From a virus, in the IMG/VR virus record IMGVR_UViG_3300043219_000113, positions 1-42,732 of that record: a stretch of 42,732 nucleotides of DNA. The stretch is one strand, 5' to 3'. Position 1 is the first letter of the stretch, and every line of letters begins with the position of its first letter. The notes under the pieces were generated by a model. That model was given only the letters and a program-made list of their open reading frames with translations, did not search any database and was not told the origin of the DNA. Positions 20,247 through 29,077 of this stretch are shown piece by piece. Made by a program: the position numbers and the translations under genes.

Positions 20247-21263
20247 ATGGCTACAATAGGTGCCACACTAAAAACCATGGCGGATTGGGGTAAAGAAGTC
20301 GATCCAGATGGGAACACTGCACAGATTATCGAGATACTGGAACAAGATAATGAAATTTTAACTGAAATGCTCTGGAAGGAAGGCAACCTACCCACGGGCG
20401 AACAAACATCCGTCAGAACGGGATATCCGGCCCCGACCTGGCGATTACTCAACGAAGGTACGCCAAACAGCAAAGCGACATCCGTGCAGATTACTGAGCA
20501 GGTCGGTATGCTTACGGCTCGCTCACAGATCGACAAGGACGAAGCCTCTCTAAACGGCAATACCAACTCATATCGATTCAATGAAAACGTCGCTCACATG
20601 GAGGGCATGAGCCAGGAAATGGCATCCACGCTATTTTATGGTTCGGCTGCAAACCCTGAAGAATTTGTCGGTTTTTCCAACCGATATAATGATCTTGGTG
20701 CAGCTAATGGCCAGAACATTCTCGATGCGGGTGGTACGGGCTCAAATAACAGCTCTATCTGGTTTGTAGGCTGGGGACCACGTTCAGTGTTTGGCGTCTT
20801 CCCTAAAGGCTCTAAAGCAGGCCTGGAACATGAAGACTTAGGATTGGGTGATGCGTTCGATTCGAATAACTTCCGATTCCGCGCATGGATGGACGATTAC
20901 TCATGGAAAGCCGGGCTAGCGATTAAAGATTGGCGCTTTGCGACACGTGTTGCTAACGTCGATATCCCTGATCTTGTTGGACAGACAGGCTCTCAGGCAT
21001 CCACTGCAGCAACGGCAATCATTAAGATGATGTCTCGATCTATTGATCGTCTGCCGAGGCTCACGGGTGTTAATACGAGCTTCTACTGTAATCGAACCGT
21101 TCTATCACACTTGCGGATAGCAGCCCTGGATAAAAGTAATTCAGTTGTAACGATTGAGCCCGCGCTTGATCAATTCGGCAAGACCATTCACACAATGACG
21201 TTCTTAGGTCATCCTGTTCGCGTCACTGACGCACTGACAGAAGCCGAAGCTCGCGTAGTATAA
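20247..21263 (+). CDS. Major capsid protein (epsilon15/BPP-1-like)
   Basis: This 338-aa protein has an N-terminal region (MATIGATLKTMADWGKEVDP, then DNEILTEMLWKEGNLPTGE and TVRTG-like VRTGYPAPTWRLLNEG) that resembles the HK97-fold coat proteins of epsilon15 and Bordetella BPP-1 as I know them. It is followed by a cement-protein gene as in those phages. CGAGGTGAAAT provides the ribosome-binding site. Confidence 0.88.
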   Translation: MATIGATLKTMADWGKEVDPDGNTAQIIEILEQDNEILTEMLWKEGNLPTGEQTSVRTGYPAPTWRLLNEGTPNSKATSVQITEQVGMLTARSQIDKDEASLNGNTNSYRFNENVAHMEGMSQEMASTLFYGSAANPEEFVGFSNRYNDLGAANGQNILDAGGTGSNNSSIWFVGWGPRSVFGVFPKGSKAGLEHEDLGLGDAFDSNNFRFRAWMDDYSWKAGLAIKDWRFATRVANVDIPDLVGQTGSQASTAATAIIKMMSRSIDRLPRLTGVNTSFYCNRTVLSHLRIAALDKSNSVVTIEPALDQFGKTIHTMTFLGHPVRVTDALTEAEARVV

Positions 21264-21273
21264 GGGGAAATTT

Positions 21274-21747
21274 ATGTATATTGATGCACAAAATCAGTTC
21301 TCCAGCGCGCAAACATTTGCGGCTGGTGGTGGTGTCGGAACTAATGTTATTGATCTTTCATTAGATCGATCAATTGGTAATGGCGAGCCAATGGCAGTGG
21401 TGTTTGCTGTCACTACGGCGGCAGTCGTTAACACGGGTGATGAAGATTATCAGTTCGATGTTGAGTATGCCAGTAATGCCGCACAATCCACAGGGCGACA
21501 GTTGGTAGGCCGCAGGGTGTTTGAAAGCACGCCTACAGCCCCGGCTCAGGATTCTGACTTATTGATTGTGGGATTTCGGATTATCATCCCGATTCCTCCA
21601 ACTGCGCTGTCTGAGTCCGAGCAGTTCCTTGGCATTCGTGTAGTGACACTCGGTACTGGTGACAGTATTGACTGTGATGCCTGGTTGACGCCTATGAGCA
21701 TGATTGACGCACCAAATGATTATGCTTCTGGGTATTTAATCACTTAA
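21274..21747 (+). CDS. Capsid cement protein (Bbp16-like)
   Basis: This 157-aa protein begins MYIDAQNQFSSAQ, and then GTNVIDLSLDRSIGNGEPMAVVF. This fits the Bbp16 family of capsid-stabilising proteins that bind the outer head surface. It is strand-rich with no signal. It follows the coat gene and is closed by a strong terminator hairpin. Confidence 0.8.
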   Translation: MYIDAQNQFSSAQTFAAGGGVGTNVIDLSLDRSIGNGEPMAVVFAVTTAAVVNTGDEDYQFDVEYASNAAQSTGRQLVGRRVFESTPTAPAQDSDLLIVGFRIIIPIPPTALSESEQFLGIRVVTLGTGDSIDCDAWLTPMSMIDAPNDYASGYLIT

Positions 21748-21753
21748 CTAACC

Positions 21754-21774
21754 GGGGCTTCGGCCCCTTCTTAT
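21754..21774 (+). terminator. Intrinsic terminator after the cement protein gene
   Basis: GGGGC-TTCG-GCCCC, a stable UUCG tetraloop hairpin, is followed by TTCTTATT. The short T-run suggests partial termination, which would lower expression of the connector genes relative to coat. Confidence 0.75.
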
Positions 21775-21785
21775 TCGAGGTATTT

Positions 21786-22019
21786 ATGTTAGTACGTGTT
21801 AAAGACACACTGGTCGAAAACTTCTATGGGTTCTACGGTCAAGAGCGCCGTTATCCCGGTGATGAGTTCATGCTTAAAGCCGTGAAGGACGATAAGGGTA
21901 AGATTATCCATTCTGCTGAGTCTCAATTCTCCAGCAAGTGGATGGAGAAGGTATCCGTACCCAGAAAGCCCGGCCCAAAACCAAAGACTGAAGAGATCCT
22001 CAGTGAAGAATTAACTTAG
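21786..22019 (+). CDS. Hypothetical protein between two terminators, 77 aa
   Basis: CGAGG precedes the start. The N-terminal half is strand-like (LVRVKDTLVENFYGFYGQERRYPGDEFML), and the C-terminal part is proline/lysine-rich (PRKPGPKPKTEE). It is probably a minor head protein. The coding end overlaps the start of the next terminator hairpin. Confidence 0.6.
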   Translation: MLVRVKDTLVENFYGFYGQERRYPGDEFMLKAVKDDKGKIIHSAESQFSSKWMEKVSVPRKPGPKPKTEEILSEELT

Positions 22020-22039
22020 GGCTTCGGCCCTCTTTTTTA
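22018..22039 (+). terminator. Intrinsic terminator with UUCG loop
   Basis: AGGGC-TTCG-GCCCT is followed by CTTTTTTAT. This is the second such hairpin within 270 bp, so coat-region transcripts are probably separated from the connector genes in two steps. Confidence 0.8.
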
Positions 22040-22052
22040 TTGTGAGGTCGAT

Positions 22053-22667
22053 ATGCCACTGGATACCTTTAACAACCTGAAGCTTGAGATAATTGATTTT
22101 AGTCATAGAGATGATATCGATTTAAAGGTCGATACCTTTATCAATCTTGCTGAAGTTGAAATGTTCTCCAATTCCACCAAGCGGCTGAAGTTCAGAAGCG
22201 GGGAGACAAGGGTAACTGATACGGCATCCATTTCTTCACGATTCCTGGCGCTCCCCGCTGGGTTTATAGAGATGCGCCGCTTGCGTATTGATACGGTAAC
22301 CGGATTTCTTCCTTTGACCTACCGGACGCCAGAGCAGTTAGTATCTAGTGATGGACCGGGGCGCCCTCGGTTCTTTACGGTTACTGATCAGATAGAGCTC
22401 GATACTATTCCTGATGAGGCTTATGTTATTGAGTTTCAATATCTGGCAGAGTTCACGCCTTTATCCTTAGGCAATCAGACCAATCCAGTATTAACCCTTG
22501 AGCCTAATGTTTATCTATTTGGCGCACTTAAGCAGGCATTTGTATGGGCGGTTGATAAGGAGCAGACAGCCACATACCACACGCTGTTCATCGAAGCTAT
22601 TAAGGGTGCCAATAAGAAATACAACGCGGGTAAATACGGCCAAAGTCCGGTAATGAGGCTTGGTTAA
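22053..22667 (+). CDS. Head-tail adaptor protein
   Basis: This 204-aa protein has a helical N-terminus (LEIIDFSHRDDIDLKVDTFINLAE), then a strand domain with LPAGFIEMRRLRID and a YLAEFTPLS segment, and a C-terminal helix with FGALKQAFVW. This matches the adaptor proteins of podoviruses that dock under the portal. It overlaps the gp10-like gene (TAATG), as expected for a connector operon. Confidence 0.75.
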   Translation: MPLDTFNNLKLEIIDFSHRDDIDLKVDTFINLAEVEMFSNSTKRLKFRSGETRVTDTASISSRFLALPAGFIEMRRLRIDTVTGFLPLTYRTPEQLVSSDGPGRPRFFTVTDQIELDTIPDEAYVIEFQYLAEFTPLSLGNQTNPVLTLEPNVYLFGALKQAFVWAVDKEQTATYHTLFIEAIKGANKKYNAGKYGQSPVMRLG

Positions 22668-24103
22668 TGCCCTTCAAAACCCTCCCCCTCAACATCGCCG
22701 GACCCTCTGCAGAGCACAGGGATTTATCCGAGTCTTCTCAATTCACGCAGAATTTCTATCCTGAATTAATGCGAGGAGGGAAGTCTGAGTTTACACTTCA
22801 ATCCTTCCCTGGCCAGAGTTTGTTTGGCTCTACAACAGGTGCCGATCGCGGATCATGGGAGATGAAAAATATAGGCTATCGCGTTGCTGGAAGTACGTTG
22901 TTTGAAGTTGAGTCTAATGGTAACCATGTTTCACGTGGAACCATTCCAGGCTCTGCGCGGTGTACGTTTGCTGATGACGGCAGAAATCTTATTATTTGTT
23001 CTGCCGGGGTGGTTCAGCAATACACGCAATCGACTAAAGTGTTAACCACTGTTACCGATGTGAATATTGTCGGGTCAACAGCGGTTACTTTTCTAAACAA
23101 CAAATTTATTTATACCAATGTGGATATCGAGTCAGGCGTGGACTTTGTTGTATCCAGCGTCGGTGATGGTACATCAGCAAACGGATTAAACGCTGGCGCC
23201 GTAGAAGATGATCCGGGTAAGTTGATTTATGCCTATGCATTCGAAGATATTATTTATATGTTCACCGAAAAGACAACGCCCACTTACTGGAATAACGGCG
23301 ACTTGCAGCCTCCTCTTGATCCAAGAACAGGCAGGGTAATTGAAAAGGTTGGATTAGATGCGTTGCATTCTGTCGCGAATACTGACGAGTTTATCTATTG
23401 GCTAGGTGATGATAAAAGTGTCTATCGTGCGATTGCCGGAAATGCTCAATCTATCTCAAGCATCCCTGTTGCTCATGCCATGGAGAATTATGGAGTAACC
23501 TCAGATGCGGTAGGGTATACGTTTAAAATTGAAGGGCAGAACTTCTATTTACTGTCCTTTCCCACTGAAAATAAGACTTGGTGTTTAAGTGAGGCGCTAG
23601 GGATTGACGGCTGGTTTAATCTATCGGCAGATACCAGTAGAGGTAAGTATAACGCGACCTCACATATGAAGGTTTATAATAAGCATTTAATTGCTGATGA
23701 AACGAACGGAAATTTATACATACTTGATATAAATGCATTTTCTAATAACGGGCAGACCATCCAGAGGGTGAGAACGCTGTCGTCTATTCATGGGGGGTTG
23801 GTTAGAAAGCCAGGTAAGCGGATAGAGATGTCCAGCTTTGAATTAATCATGAAAAAAGGCGTGGGCTTAATTACAGGTCAGGGTGAGAACCCGAAGATTA
23901 TTATGGAGTACTCTGTGGACGGTGGAGAATCTTACAAGCAAGGTAATTTTATACCCGTAGGAAGGATGGGGAAGACGAACATTAAGGTGAAGTGGGATAA
24001 CGTAGAATCATTTTATGATTTGATTCCTCGCATTGTCACTTCCGACCCCGTGTATTATTCACTACAGGCAGCGTCTATTGAAGCAAGGCTGGCGGGGTTC
24101 TAA
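22667..24103 (+). CDS. Tail stabilisation protein (P22 gp10-like)
   Basis: This 478-aa protein is near the P22 gp10 length (about 472). The N-terminus has NFYPELMRGGKSEFTLQSFPG, and a run of beta-propeller-like repeats follows with YIFTEKTTPTYWNNGDLQPPLDP-type strands. In P22 the hexamer closes the portal channel and anchors the tailspike. The position after the adaptor gene agrees. Confidence 0.82.
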   Translation: MPFKTLPLNIAGPSAEHRDLSESSQFTQNFYPELMRGGKSEFTLQSFPGQSLFGSTTGADRGSWEMKNIGYRVAGSTLFEVESNGNHVSRGTIPGSARCTFADDGRNLIICSAGVVQQYTQSTKVLTTVTDVNIVGSTAVTFLNNKFIYTNVDIESGVDFVVSSVGDGTSANGLNAGAVEDDPGKLIYAYAFEDIIYMFTEKTTPTYWNNGDLQPPLDPRTGRVIEKVGLDALHSVANTDEFIYWLGDDKSVYRAIAGNAQSISSIPVAHAMENYGVTSDAVGYTFKIEGQNFYLLSFPTENKTWCLSEALGIDGWFNLSADTSRGKYNATSHMKVYNKHLIADETNGNLYILDINAFSNNGQTIQRVRTLSSIHGGLVRKPGKRIEMSSFELIMKKGVGLITGQGENPKIIMEYSVDGGESYKQGNFIPVGRMGKTNIKVKWDNVESFYDLIPRIVTSDPVYYSLQAASIEARLAGF

Positions 24104-24396
24104 TGGGGATAAAAGTCAATCCACCATTACAGAACAAAATCCCTGAAGAGCTACTAAAAACCAAGCCTATGCGGGTTTTCTTCACGCAATTAATGGAGGA
24201 TTTCTTTAAGCTATGGCTTAGGAGTGGGGGTGGCGACGACCTGGTTGTATCGGCCAATGAATTCAGCCCCAATGTAGCCGCAAGGATTATTGACATTGAA
24301 TTACGATTAGGCACGGGTGATCCGTTTACATGCGATGAAACAGGGTTTAGCTGTGACTCAACTAAAATAACGTGCGATAGAACCGAGACAGGATAA
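24103..24396 (+). CDS. Small tail or virion protein, 97 aa
   Basis: It overlaps both neighbours. The N-terminal two thirds are helical. The C-terminus has three short repeats of the type FTCDETGFSCDSTKITCD, where each ends in CD. Similar repeated tails, with other residues in place of Cys, are seen in small phage proteins beside tail genes. Function unknown. Confidence 0.55.
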   Translation: MGIKVNPPLQNKIPEELLKTKPMRVFFTQLMEDFFKLWLRSGGGDDLVVSANEFSPNVAARIIDIELRLGTGDPFTCDETGFSCDSTKITCDRTETG

Positions 24397-26162
24397 TGAC
24401 TAAGCAGCTTGTAAACATAGGCACGACCGATGATGACGGAACAGGTGACGAATTACGCGACGGCTTTGATAAGATCAATAATAATATTAACGAGATATAC
24501 AATGCTGCCACTCCTATTCCTGATAAAACGACTTTAGAGGCCAACAGTACAAAAGTAGGCTCGGCAATTACTTTAAATGTCGGCGCTTATGTCATGGGTA
24601 TTATTGACTTAATCACAGATACGCTGACCGTCCAGGCTGGCACCGTGCTTATTGGTACAACGTCCTCTCTATCCAGCGTTACCACCAATTCGAGTTTAGC
24701 CACAATAACAGTTATAAGTGGCGCGGGCTCATCCTCACTTTTTGGCATGGGAGGGTTTAAAATTAACAACACAGGCACGGGCGCCGCGGTCAGGGCGGCT
24801 CCTAACTCAGTTTTATTCACACAAAACCTATTTACTTCAGCGGCGGGTAACGGGCTGGAGCTTGACGGTGCTGGAGGGTTTGGGCTTAGGGGATGGACCT
24901 TCACTTCAGGTGTAACGAATGGCTGTGTCATGACAGGCACAAATCCAAGAACAGTGATGGCGCTATTTAACCCCGCTGATGTGACCGGTATTGGACTGGA
25001 TATACAAGGACCAATGTCCGGCTCCTTGCTTCTCGCGTCCCCGATTATTGAATCTGTCGGCATTGGGATTCGATGCAATCAAGCCATTCAGGGCATAGGT
25101 ATAAGTGACGGCCTTGTTAGTTCGGCAGGCGCAAAAGGAATTGAATTCACAGGATCAACAGTTGGCGCTATACGGGCGACAGGCTCAAGGATAGCAGGCA
25201 ACACAGCAGGTACGGCGGCTTCCGGTAATGGCCATGCTTTTGATATACAAGGGGCTAATACTGTTAGCTCGCTAACAATTGATGACTCGAATATGTTTAC
25301 TCGCGGATCGGGTAATGCCTGTTTTGCCACCGATGCAGATAGCGCAACAAACATTGGGCTTCGAGGTGATTTTTCTACGACTTCTTTTGTGCCCATCATA
25401 GGCGGGACGGCTTTATTAAACGCGACTAAGAAAGATATTTCTTTGGTTTTTGTGGGTTGTTTTGGCAGCACTCCTGCAGTAAGTACGGAGGTTGCCAGCT
25501 CTATTGTGTTGGGGTGCTTTACTTTAGATTCTCAGGCTACCACTACAATAGGCTTTCAGGGTGATCATAACGGCGCGATAACAGCAATGGCTGACTCTGC
25601 AGCTAACCCAGGCACTCACACAACGGTCACCAGCGCAGGGCATGGCATGGGCAACGGTGAGCCGGTGGCTCAATTTGGTACAACGTCCTATAACGGATTA
25701 TTTACCACTTCGGCAACAACAGCCAATGATTACGACATTGAGAGACCTTTCGTGGCTAACGATGCTACCGGTAATTTTGAAAGTGGATGGGTTAAGATTG
25801 CAGGTTCAACAACAGACTGCCCTACTATTGAACGGTTTAATGGAAGTGCTGACAACGAGCAAGAATATTTAGCAGGCGCAACGGTTTCATTAACCTATAA
25901 CGCAAACATAGCAGGACAGAAGTCAGGGGCGGCGGTGCAGCTGTATGAGTTTGCTTTATTTTGCGACTCGGGTGTGGGTGACGGGTTTGTAAAAATTAAC
26001 GGCTCAGTACCCCATGATTTTACTAATAGAGCCTCATCGACAAGCCTGAGAATACCCACAGAAGCGGCCCAGGGTGAGAAATTTACTTCCTTTGTGAGAA
26101 ATGTTGACGGCACCGTTGATTTTATTTGCGATGCCTTGACCTCTGATATAGGTGTTAGCTAA
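24396..26162 (+). CDS. Tail fibre or beta-helix protein, 588 aa
   Basis: The N-terminal motif VNIGTTDDDGTGDELRDGFDKINNNINEIY is typical of phage fibre proteins that attach to the tail. Residues 60-400 carry regular short strands (GIGISDGLVSSAGAKGIEF) as in a right-handed beta-helix, and a strand-rich end domain follows. It probably contacts host surface glycans or forms part of the tail tip. It is a second receptor-binding candidate beside 31345. Confidence 0.65.
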   Translation: MTKQLVNIGTTDDDGTGDELRDGFDKINNNINEIYNAATPIPDKTTLEANSTKVGSAITLNVGAYVMGIIDLITDTLTVQAGTVLIGTTSSLSSVTTNSSLATITVISGAGSSSLFGMGGFKINNTGTGAAVRAAPNSVLFTQNLFTSAAGNGLELDGAGGFGLRGWTFTSGVTNGCVMTGTNPRTVMALFNPADVTGIGLDIQGPMSGSLLLASPIIESVGIGIRCNQAIQGIGISDGLVSSAGAKGIEFTGSTVGAIRATGSRIAGNTAGTAASGNGHAFDIQGANTVSSLTIDDSNMFTRGSGNACFATDADSATNIGLRGDFSTTSFVPIIGGTALLNATKKDISLVFVGCFGSTPAVSTEVASSIVLGCFTLDSQATTTIGFQGDHNGAITAMADSAANPGTHTTVTSAGHGMGNGEPVAQFGTTSYNGLFTTSATTANDYDIERPFVANDATGNFESGWVKIAGSTTDCPTIERFNGSADNEQEYLAGATVSLTYNANIAGQKSGAAVQLYEFALFCDSGVGDGFVKINGSVPHDFTNRASSTSLRIPTEAAQGEKFTSFVRNVDGTVDFICDALTSDIGVS

Positions 26163-26485
26163 TGACCGACCGGGTATTAACAGATAGAACAGTAACTCCC
26201 GTGAATACGCCAACGACGGTCTATACAGCTCCATCGGATGGTCAGGGCACCATTATAACCGCGTTTACAGCGAGTAATTGCTTAACGAGTGGCGTATCGT
26301 ATAAGGCGTACATTACAGGCGGAACGGCCGATTGTGCCATTATTCCGTTTACAATAGTCGGGAGGGACAAATTCAGTCCAGGCTCGGCGATTGTGGGGCA
26401 CACAGTTCCATCAGGGTCAAAAATACAGGTAGAAAATAGCGCCTCCGATGGCTTAAACTTCTATATAACAGGTCGAGAGCAGTGA
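26162..26485 (+). CDS. Hypothetical strand-rich virion protein, 107 aa
   Basis: It overlaps the fibre gene (TAATG). The sequence has alternating strands (TTVYTAPSDGQGTIITAFTASN; KIQVENSASDGLNFYITG) like small beta-sandwich decorations. It may cap or accompany the fibre. The next gene starts at its stop (GTGA). Confidence 0.55.
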   Translation: MTDRVLTDRTVTPVNTPTTVYTAPSDGQGTIITAFTASNCLTSGVSYKAYITGGTADCAIIPFTIVGRDKFSPGSAIVGHTVPSGSKIQVENSASDGLNFYITGREQ

Positions 26486-26973
26486 ACACAGCAAAGGCCA
26501 TTGAGCCAGAGAAATATTCTGTTCACGTCTGCAGGGATATGGATTATATTAAGTCGGTCATGCTCGACCCTGAAATGTGGGAGCGGTGCGCTGATGATTA
26601 CACCGACGAGTCGGTTATTGATAAGGCGCAGTGTGTTTGGCTAATATGTTATTATTACGATGTGCCTATGGGGCTGGCATCAGTAAGAGGTGAGTCGACT
26701 AGTGTGGTTAATGTGCACATTTATATACCCAAAAGTAACCGGGGAAGGCATACAAAATCTATCGGGATTGAAGTGCTGCGATGGATTAAAGGGGTTGCAA
26801 AGCCTCATATCCATAAAGTGAATACGAAAATACCCGTTATTCATAAAGATGTAATACGGTTTGCGCACTCGCTAGGGTTTAAAGATGAAGGTATAGATAG
26901 GCTATCCATGATGAAAAACGGCAAATTGATCGATCGGTTAAATCTTGGCATGGCTTTAGGGGATATTGTATGA
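26482..26973 (+). CDS. GNAT-fold acetyltransferase-like protein (P22 gp14 type)
   Basis: This 163-aa protein starts with GTG and is coupled to the preceding gene. The pattern VWLICYYYDVPMGLASVRG, VNVHIYIPKSNRGRHTKSIGIEVLRWI, NTKIPVIHKDVIRFAHSLGFKDEG follows the GNAT core, with a basic RGRHTK loop where acetyl-CoA would bind. P22 gp14 and related podovirus proteins at this place carry a DUF2824/GNAT fold and affect virion assembly. Catalysis is unproven. Confidence 0.65.
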   Translation: MNTAKAIEPEKYSVHVCRDMDYIKSVMLDPEMWERCADDYTDESVIDKAQCVWLICYYYDVPMGLASVRGESTSVVNVHIYIPKSNRGRHTKSIGIEVLRWIKGVAKPHIHKVNTKIPVIHKDVIRFAHSLGFKDEGIDRLSMMKNGKLIDRLNLGMALGDIV

Positions 26974-27836
26974 GTGACCTGAGTAACTTAAACCCCTTTA
27001 GCGGGGACTTCAGCCTAACAGACGCACTTATTACAGGCTCTGACCCTCTTGACCTTTTTGGGTTTACTGCTGCTGACGAAGCCGAAAGAGCCGCATTGGA
27101 AGCCGCTGGGATTCAGACTGCAGCTGGTGAGGAGGCTATTGCCGGAAGTAGAGCAGCAACACTGCAGGCGCAAGGATTCTTTGAGCCATTCGCGGGGGCT
27201 GCTGAAAGAGGTATAGAAGGGTCTAGCTTTCTGACTGACCCTGAACAGCGATTCGATTTCTTGCAGAATAATCCTTTGTTTAATCTATCATTGGAAAACG
27301 CCAATCAGCGAACATTGCAATCCGCATCAGCCAATAAGCGATTGAGCTTTGGCGATACCCTACAGCAATTATCCAACAATGTTTTATTGTCGTCTGCTCC
27401 GCTATTAGCTACCCAAGACAGGAATATTACTAATCTATTAAACTTTGGCGGTGATGTAGCGACTTCTCAAGCGAATATAGCAACAGGCCAAGAGGCCAGT
27501 ATTGGTAATCTTACGACTGATATCGGCGCTACTAATGCTGCCGCCCTTATCGCTGGGCAGAATGCTCAACAAGCCGCTCAGCAGAATCTTTCTAGCACTG
27601 CGTTGACCGCTGGCGCAATATTCCTATCTGATGAGCGATTGAAAACTAACAAGAAAATAACGGGCAAGTTCGGCGAGTTTAATTGGTGGTCGTGGGATTG
27701 GAATGAATTGGCCGGTGAATTGTTTGGCCTATTCGGTAGTGATATGGGCGTTATGGCTCAAGAGGTTCTACTTATAAAGCCTTCTGCTGTTATCAATCCC
27801 GATGGGTTCTACCGCGTTAATTATGAGGCATTATAA
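26970..27836 (+). CDS. DNA ejection protein with S74-like C-terminal chaperone motif
   Basis: This 288-aa protein has an Ala/Gln-rich helical region (about residues 35-215), typical of internal virion proteins delivered into the cell. Residues 220-288 start SDERLKTN and end with GVMAQEV and DGFYRVNYEAL, the signature of the peptidase S74 intramolecular chaperone. In that family, cleavage before the Ser releases the domain after trimerisation. It is first of three ejection-type genes. The domain is short (about 69 residues), so self-cleavage is uncertain. Confidence 0.7.
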   Translation: MSDLSNLNPFSGDFSLTDALITGSDPLDLFGFTAADEAERAALEAAGIQTAAGEEAIAGSRAATLQAQGFFEPFAGAAERGIEGSSFLTDPEQRFDFLQNNPLFNLSLENANQRTLQSASANKRLSFGDTLQQLSNNVLLSSAPLLATQDRNITNLLNFGGDVATSQANIATGQEASIGNLTTDIGATNAAALIAGQNAQQAAQQNLSSTALTAGAIFLSDERLKTNKKITGKFGEFNWWSWDWNELAGELFGLFGSDMGVMAQEVLLIKPSAVINPDGFYRVNYEAL

Positions 27837-29077
27837 TGGCTATTGACACAAGACTGCCCTTGGCTGTAAGTGGCCCTAGAGATATAGGTCAGGTGTTTAA
27901 TAATGCCCTCCTTAACGCTCAAGGCTTTCAGGAATTACGGCAACAAAGAGAGCAAGCCCCTTTACAGAATAGATTGCTGCAAGCCCAGGTAGGTACGGCA
28001 GAGGCAGGACAAACACGGCAAGAGCAAATAAACCGTTTTCAATCGGTAGCCTTTGGTGCGGCTGAAATACTTCCAGGACTACAGTCAGGCAACTTTGCCG
28101 GTGTTAATCGGCAGCTGCAGGCCCGCAGAGCTAAGCTTGTGGCTGAAGGTAAGAACACCGCGCAGACAGACGAGGCTATTGGGCTATTAGCGACTAATCC
28201 GCAGCAATTATTAACTCAAGTTAACGAGGTGATTGGTGTTGCTCAGCAGCAGGGGATATTGAAGGCTCCGTCAGCGGCACAGAGAACTAAATTTATAGGA
28301 ACGCCTCAAAGGATAAGTAGGCAAGTACCCGACCCGGTAACCGGTGAATTAGTATCTAAAAACTTTCTGTCTGGAATAGTGCAGCAGCGTGATGGCACAT
28401 TTAAGCGCGAAGATGTGGCGGTTGAGGGTAGCTTTCTTTCAACCATCGGAGAGACCGCAGAGGAGGAGTCTACCCGGGCTGTAAAAGAGGCTGGGGACGT
28501 TGCAGGTGCTAAAATAACCGGCGCATCTAAAGCTAAAGCAAAATCTGCGCCACTAATCGCCAAGACAGAATCATTTATAAGGTCAAAAGTTAAACTAGCA
28601 GAGAAAGCAGCGGCTGAAACAGGCGAGGTATTAACCGATCTAGCAAGAATGAAAGCTGCACTCCCTGGATTAACTGATGTTGTCAATAAGCTGAGAGAAT
28701 TAGCGCCCATAGCTACAAGCACGTTCGGTGGCAAGGTTTTCGATACAGCTGTTAGGGAGCTTGGCTTTGGATCAACTAAAGGGGCCACTGCAAGTGCCAA
28801 ATTTGGCGCCATGGTCAACAACCAAGTATTGCCCCTATTAAAACCTACTTTTGGCGCGGCATTTACCGTTCAAGAGGGCGAGTCTTTAAGGCAAACAATG
28901 GGCGATAAGAGCGCTCCTGCTGAGCAGAAGATGGCTACATTAGATGCATTTCTTGAGCAGAAACAAAGAGATATAGAAACCAAAGAGCTGCAGTTACAGC
29001 AGACATCTACACAGGACACAACAGCAACACAGCCTCAAGTAATCCGATTTGATGCACAGGGTAATATTATTCAATGA
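27836..29077 (+). CDS. DNA ejection (internal virion) protein, 413 aa
   Basis: The sequence is rich in Ala, Gln and charged residues with long helices (QGFQELRQQREQAPLQNRLL; ESTRAVKEAGDVAGAKITGA) and no membrane anchor. Its length, composition and place between two similar genes fit the P22 gp20/gp16 class. The C-terminus is Gln/Thr-rich. It overlaps both neighbours. Confidence 0.65.
   Translation: MAIDTRLPLAVSGPRDIGQVFNNALLNAQGFQELRQQREQAPLQNRLLQAQVGTAEAGQTRQEQINRFQSVAFGAAEILPGLQSGNFAGVNRQLQARRAKLVAEGKNTAQTDEAIGLLATNPQQLLTQVNEVIGVAQQQGILKAPSAAQRTKFIGTPQRISRQVPDPVTGELVSKNFLSGIVQQRDGTFKREDVAVEGSFLSTIGETAEEESTRAVKEAGDVAGAKITGASKAKAKSAPLIAKTESFIRSKVKLAEKAAAETGEVLTDLARMKAALPGLTDVVNKLRELAPIATSTFGGKVFDTAVRELGFGSTKGATASAKFGAMVNNQVLPLLKPTFGAAFTVQEGESLRQTMGDKSAPAEQKMATLDAFLEQKQRDIETKELQLQQTSTQDTTATQPQVIRFDAQGNIIQ

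Noticed and set aside
20247-21747. Diversity-generating retroelement, expected from the BPP-1-like capsid and cement proteins
   Set aside because: No reverse transcriptase frame or template/variable repeat pair was seen.
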